Shown here one piece after another: positions 62,834 to 64,000 of a stretch of DNA of 64,000 nt. Where the stretch lies: the NCBI GenBank assembly GCA_021847605.1, contig JAJZQN010000003.1, positions 1-64,000 on the forward strand, given 5' to 3'. Every line of letters starts with the position of its first letter. Positions within the stretch are counted from its first letter, which is position 1. The stretch comes from Pseudomonadota bacterium. Lineage in GTDB: Bacteria > Pseudomonadota > Alphaproteobacteria > Sphingomonadales > Sphingomonadaceae. The position numbers and the translations under genes are program-made. Under the pieces are notes generated by a model. It searched no databases and was not told where the DNA came from. It saw only the letters and a list, made by a program, of their open reading frames with translations.

Positions 62834-63817
62834 ATGACTTACCAAAGCGTAACCATGACCATTATGGATTCACCCGACTTGCCCCACCTTCCCTTCGACC
62901 GGCGCGCCTGGCCCATGGGTGGCCTTCTCGATTACTGGACGGCGCCCGATGGCTGGCCGATCCGCCGTTATCGGCTGGGCAGCGGCGAACGGGGGCGCAT
63001 GCTCATTCTGAATGGGCGCGGCGACATGATCGAAAAATATCTGGAGGTGATCCAGCATTGGGCGGGACGGGGATGGGCCGTCACCAGCTTCGACTGGCGC
63101 GGACAGGGGGGGTCGGGCCGCCTGACGCCTGATCCGATGTGTGGCCATATCGATGATTTTGCGCACTGGATTGCGGATTTCAAAGCGCTGGCGGCGGATT
63201 GGCGGGCGGAAGGCAGCGGGCCGACGGCGATGCTGGGGCATAGCATGGGCGGCCATATGTTGCTCCGCGCCTTGGCAGAAGGGGCCATGCCGCCTGATGC
63301 CGCCATTGCCGTCGCGCCGATGCTGGGCCTGCACACCGCGCCCATGCCGCGATGGCTGGCGGTCGCGATCGCGCATGCGATGCTGGCGCTGGGTAAGGGG
63401 GAACATCAGGCCTGGACCCAGAAGGAGGGATCGGAACGGCAGCGGCGGATGCGGCAAAAACGCCTGACGCACGACCCGGAACGCTATGCCGACGAAATCT
63501 GGTGGCGCGATCATAGCCGCGACATCGCATTGGGACCGCCGAGTTGGAACTGGGTGGCACAGGCGCTCGATTCGACCCGTACTCTGGCAGAGGGGGATGG
63601 GCTGGCGCGGCTGACGGTCCCTCTGCTGATCCTGGCGGCGGAAACCGATCGACTGGTGTCCACCCCGGCCATTCGTGCGGTGGCCGCCCGCATTGCAGGC
63701 GCCCGGCTGCATGTCTATGGGGCAGAGGCTGCGCATGAAATCCTGCGGGAACTGGACCTTGTCCGGCTCGACGCGCTGGCCCGCATCGACGCCTTTCTGG
63801 ACGAGGTTGCCCGTTGA
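62834..63817 (+). CDS. Alpha/beta hydrolase (lysophospholipase-like)
   Basis: 327 aa as drawn; ATGs at 62855 and 62864 are also possible starts, the last giving MDSPDLPHLPF. The nucleophile elbow GHSMGGH lies near residue 137, with the oxyanion region NGRGDMIEKY earlier, an Asp in AAETDRLVST and a final His in AEAAHEIL. This matches the serine aminopeptidase S33/monoacylglycerol lipase fold. Substrate unknown. It is divergent from cpaA by 20 bases and overlaps the next gene by four bases. Confidence 0.88.
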   Translation: MTYQSVTMTIMDSPDLPHLPFDRRAWPMGGLLDYWTAPDGWPIRRYRLGSGERGRMLILNGRGDMIEKYLEVIQHWAGRGWAVTSFDWRGQGGSGRLTPDPMCGHIDDFAHWIADFKALAADWRAEGSGPTAMLGHSMGGHMLLRALAEGAMPPDAAIAVAPMLGLHTAPMPRWLAVAIAHAMLALGKGEHQAWTQKEGSERQRRMRQKRLTHDPERYADEIWWRDHSRDIALGPPSWNWVAQALDSTRTLAEGDGLARLTVPLLILAAETDRLVSTPAIRAVAARIAGARLHVYGAEAAHEILRELDLVRLDALARIDAFLDEVAR

Positions 63818-64000
63818 ATCATCCCGACATCGTCGTCATCGGTGCAGGCATTGCGGGCGCCAGTCTGGGCGCGGAGCTGGCGGGTGACGCCAATGTCCTG
63901 ATGCTGGAGATGGAGGATCGGCCCGGCTATCATGCCAGCGGGCGATCGGTGGCTTTCTGGGAAGAAACCTATGGCGGCCCGGCGATACAGCCGTTGACCA
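63814..64000 (+). CDS. FAD-dependent oxidoreductase (DAO family), 5' end only
   Basis: Starts at a TTG (63814) that overlaps the previous stop (TTGA). The first 62 residues show an FAD-binding Rossmann motif, IVVIGAGIAGASLGAEL, with the acidic LMLEMEDRPG and the DAO-type YHASGRSVAFW segment. The rest lies beyond the window. The partner substrate is unknown. Confidence 0.85.
   Translation, partial: MNHPDIVVIGAGIAGASLGAELAGDANVLMLEMEDRPGYHASGRSVAFWEETYGGPAIQPLT

Noticed and set aside
1..64000. CRISPR arrays, tRNA or rRNA genes
   Set aside because: No regular direct repeats with spacers, no tRNA T-loop or cloverleaf, and no rRNA signature was recognised on reading the sequence by eye.

Overview
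The window looks like chromosomal DNA from a sphingomonad (Sphingobium/Sphingomonas-like alphaproteobacterium). The evidence is high GC, a large TonB-dependent receptor, CarD and FdxA neighbours, a Suv3-like helicase followed by an S4 protein, a Flp/Tad pilus locus, and the palindromic intergenic repeats usual in this group. No rRNA, tRNA or CRISPR array was seen.

Layout. (1) 1-3.3 kb: a complete group II intron on the minus strand sits antisense inside an RND efflux permease gene and breaks it. (2) 3.3-14.4 kb: ordinary genes (tspO, ubiK-like, ybjN-like, proC, a short asparaginase, carD, fdxA, S4 protein, Suv3-like helicase, M23 peptidase, nucleotidyltransferase, LysR regulator). (3) 14.5-24 kb: a minus-strand operon ureD-A-B-C-E-F-G continues without a break into a hybrid histidine kinase fused to an NCS1-type permease, and then a LuxR-type response regulator. 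(4) 24-50.2 kb: a nitrogen/amine island. It holds four arginase-family ureohydrolases (one has lost a metal-ligand Asp), a MauD-like thiol protein, an isoquinoline-oxidoreductase-type molybdenum dehydrogenase, two copies of a parvulin-HupE/UreJ gene pair, a TPR-sulfotransferase, a TonB-dependent receptor and a complete quinohemoprotein amine dehydrogenase operon (qhpADCBGFE). (5) 50.3-55.1 kb: a urea ABC transporter (urtABCDE). (6) 55.2-62.8 kb: a DUF2147 protein and a Tad pilus operon (tadC, tadB, cpaE, cpaD, cpaC, cpaB, cpaA) that lacks the cpaF/tadA motor ATPase. (7) 62.8-64 kb: an alpha/beta hydrolase and the start of an FAD oxidoreductase.

How the parts may fit together (inference). A guanidino-amine such as agmatine could enter through the TonB receptor. 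It could be hydrolysed by exported ureohydrolases to an amine plus urea, or be oxidised first at its amine. The quinohemoprotein would oxidise the amine to an aldehyde, the Mo-dehydrogenase would oxidise the aldehyde to an acid, Urt would import the urea and urease would split it. The permease-kinase/LuxR pair encoded with urease is a plausible regulator. A short motif, TTTGACGTAG or a close variant, recurs in at least five intergenic regions: upstream of ureD, in both divergent ureohydrolase promoter regions, upstream of the first parvulin-HupE pair, and between the second pair and urtA. This is direct sequence evidence that these operons form one regulon. The substrate and the role of the degenerate ureohydrolase are unknown.
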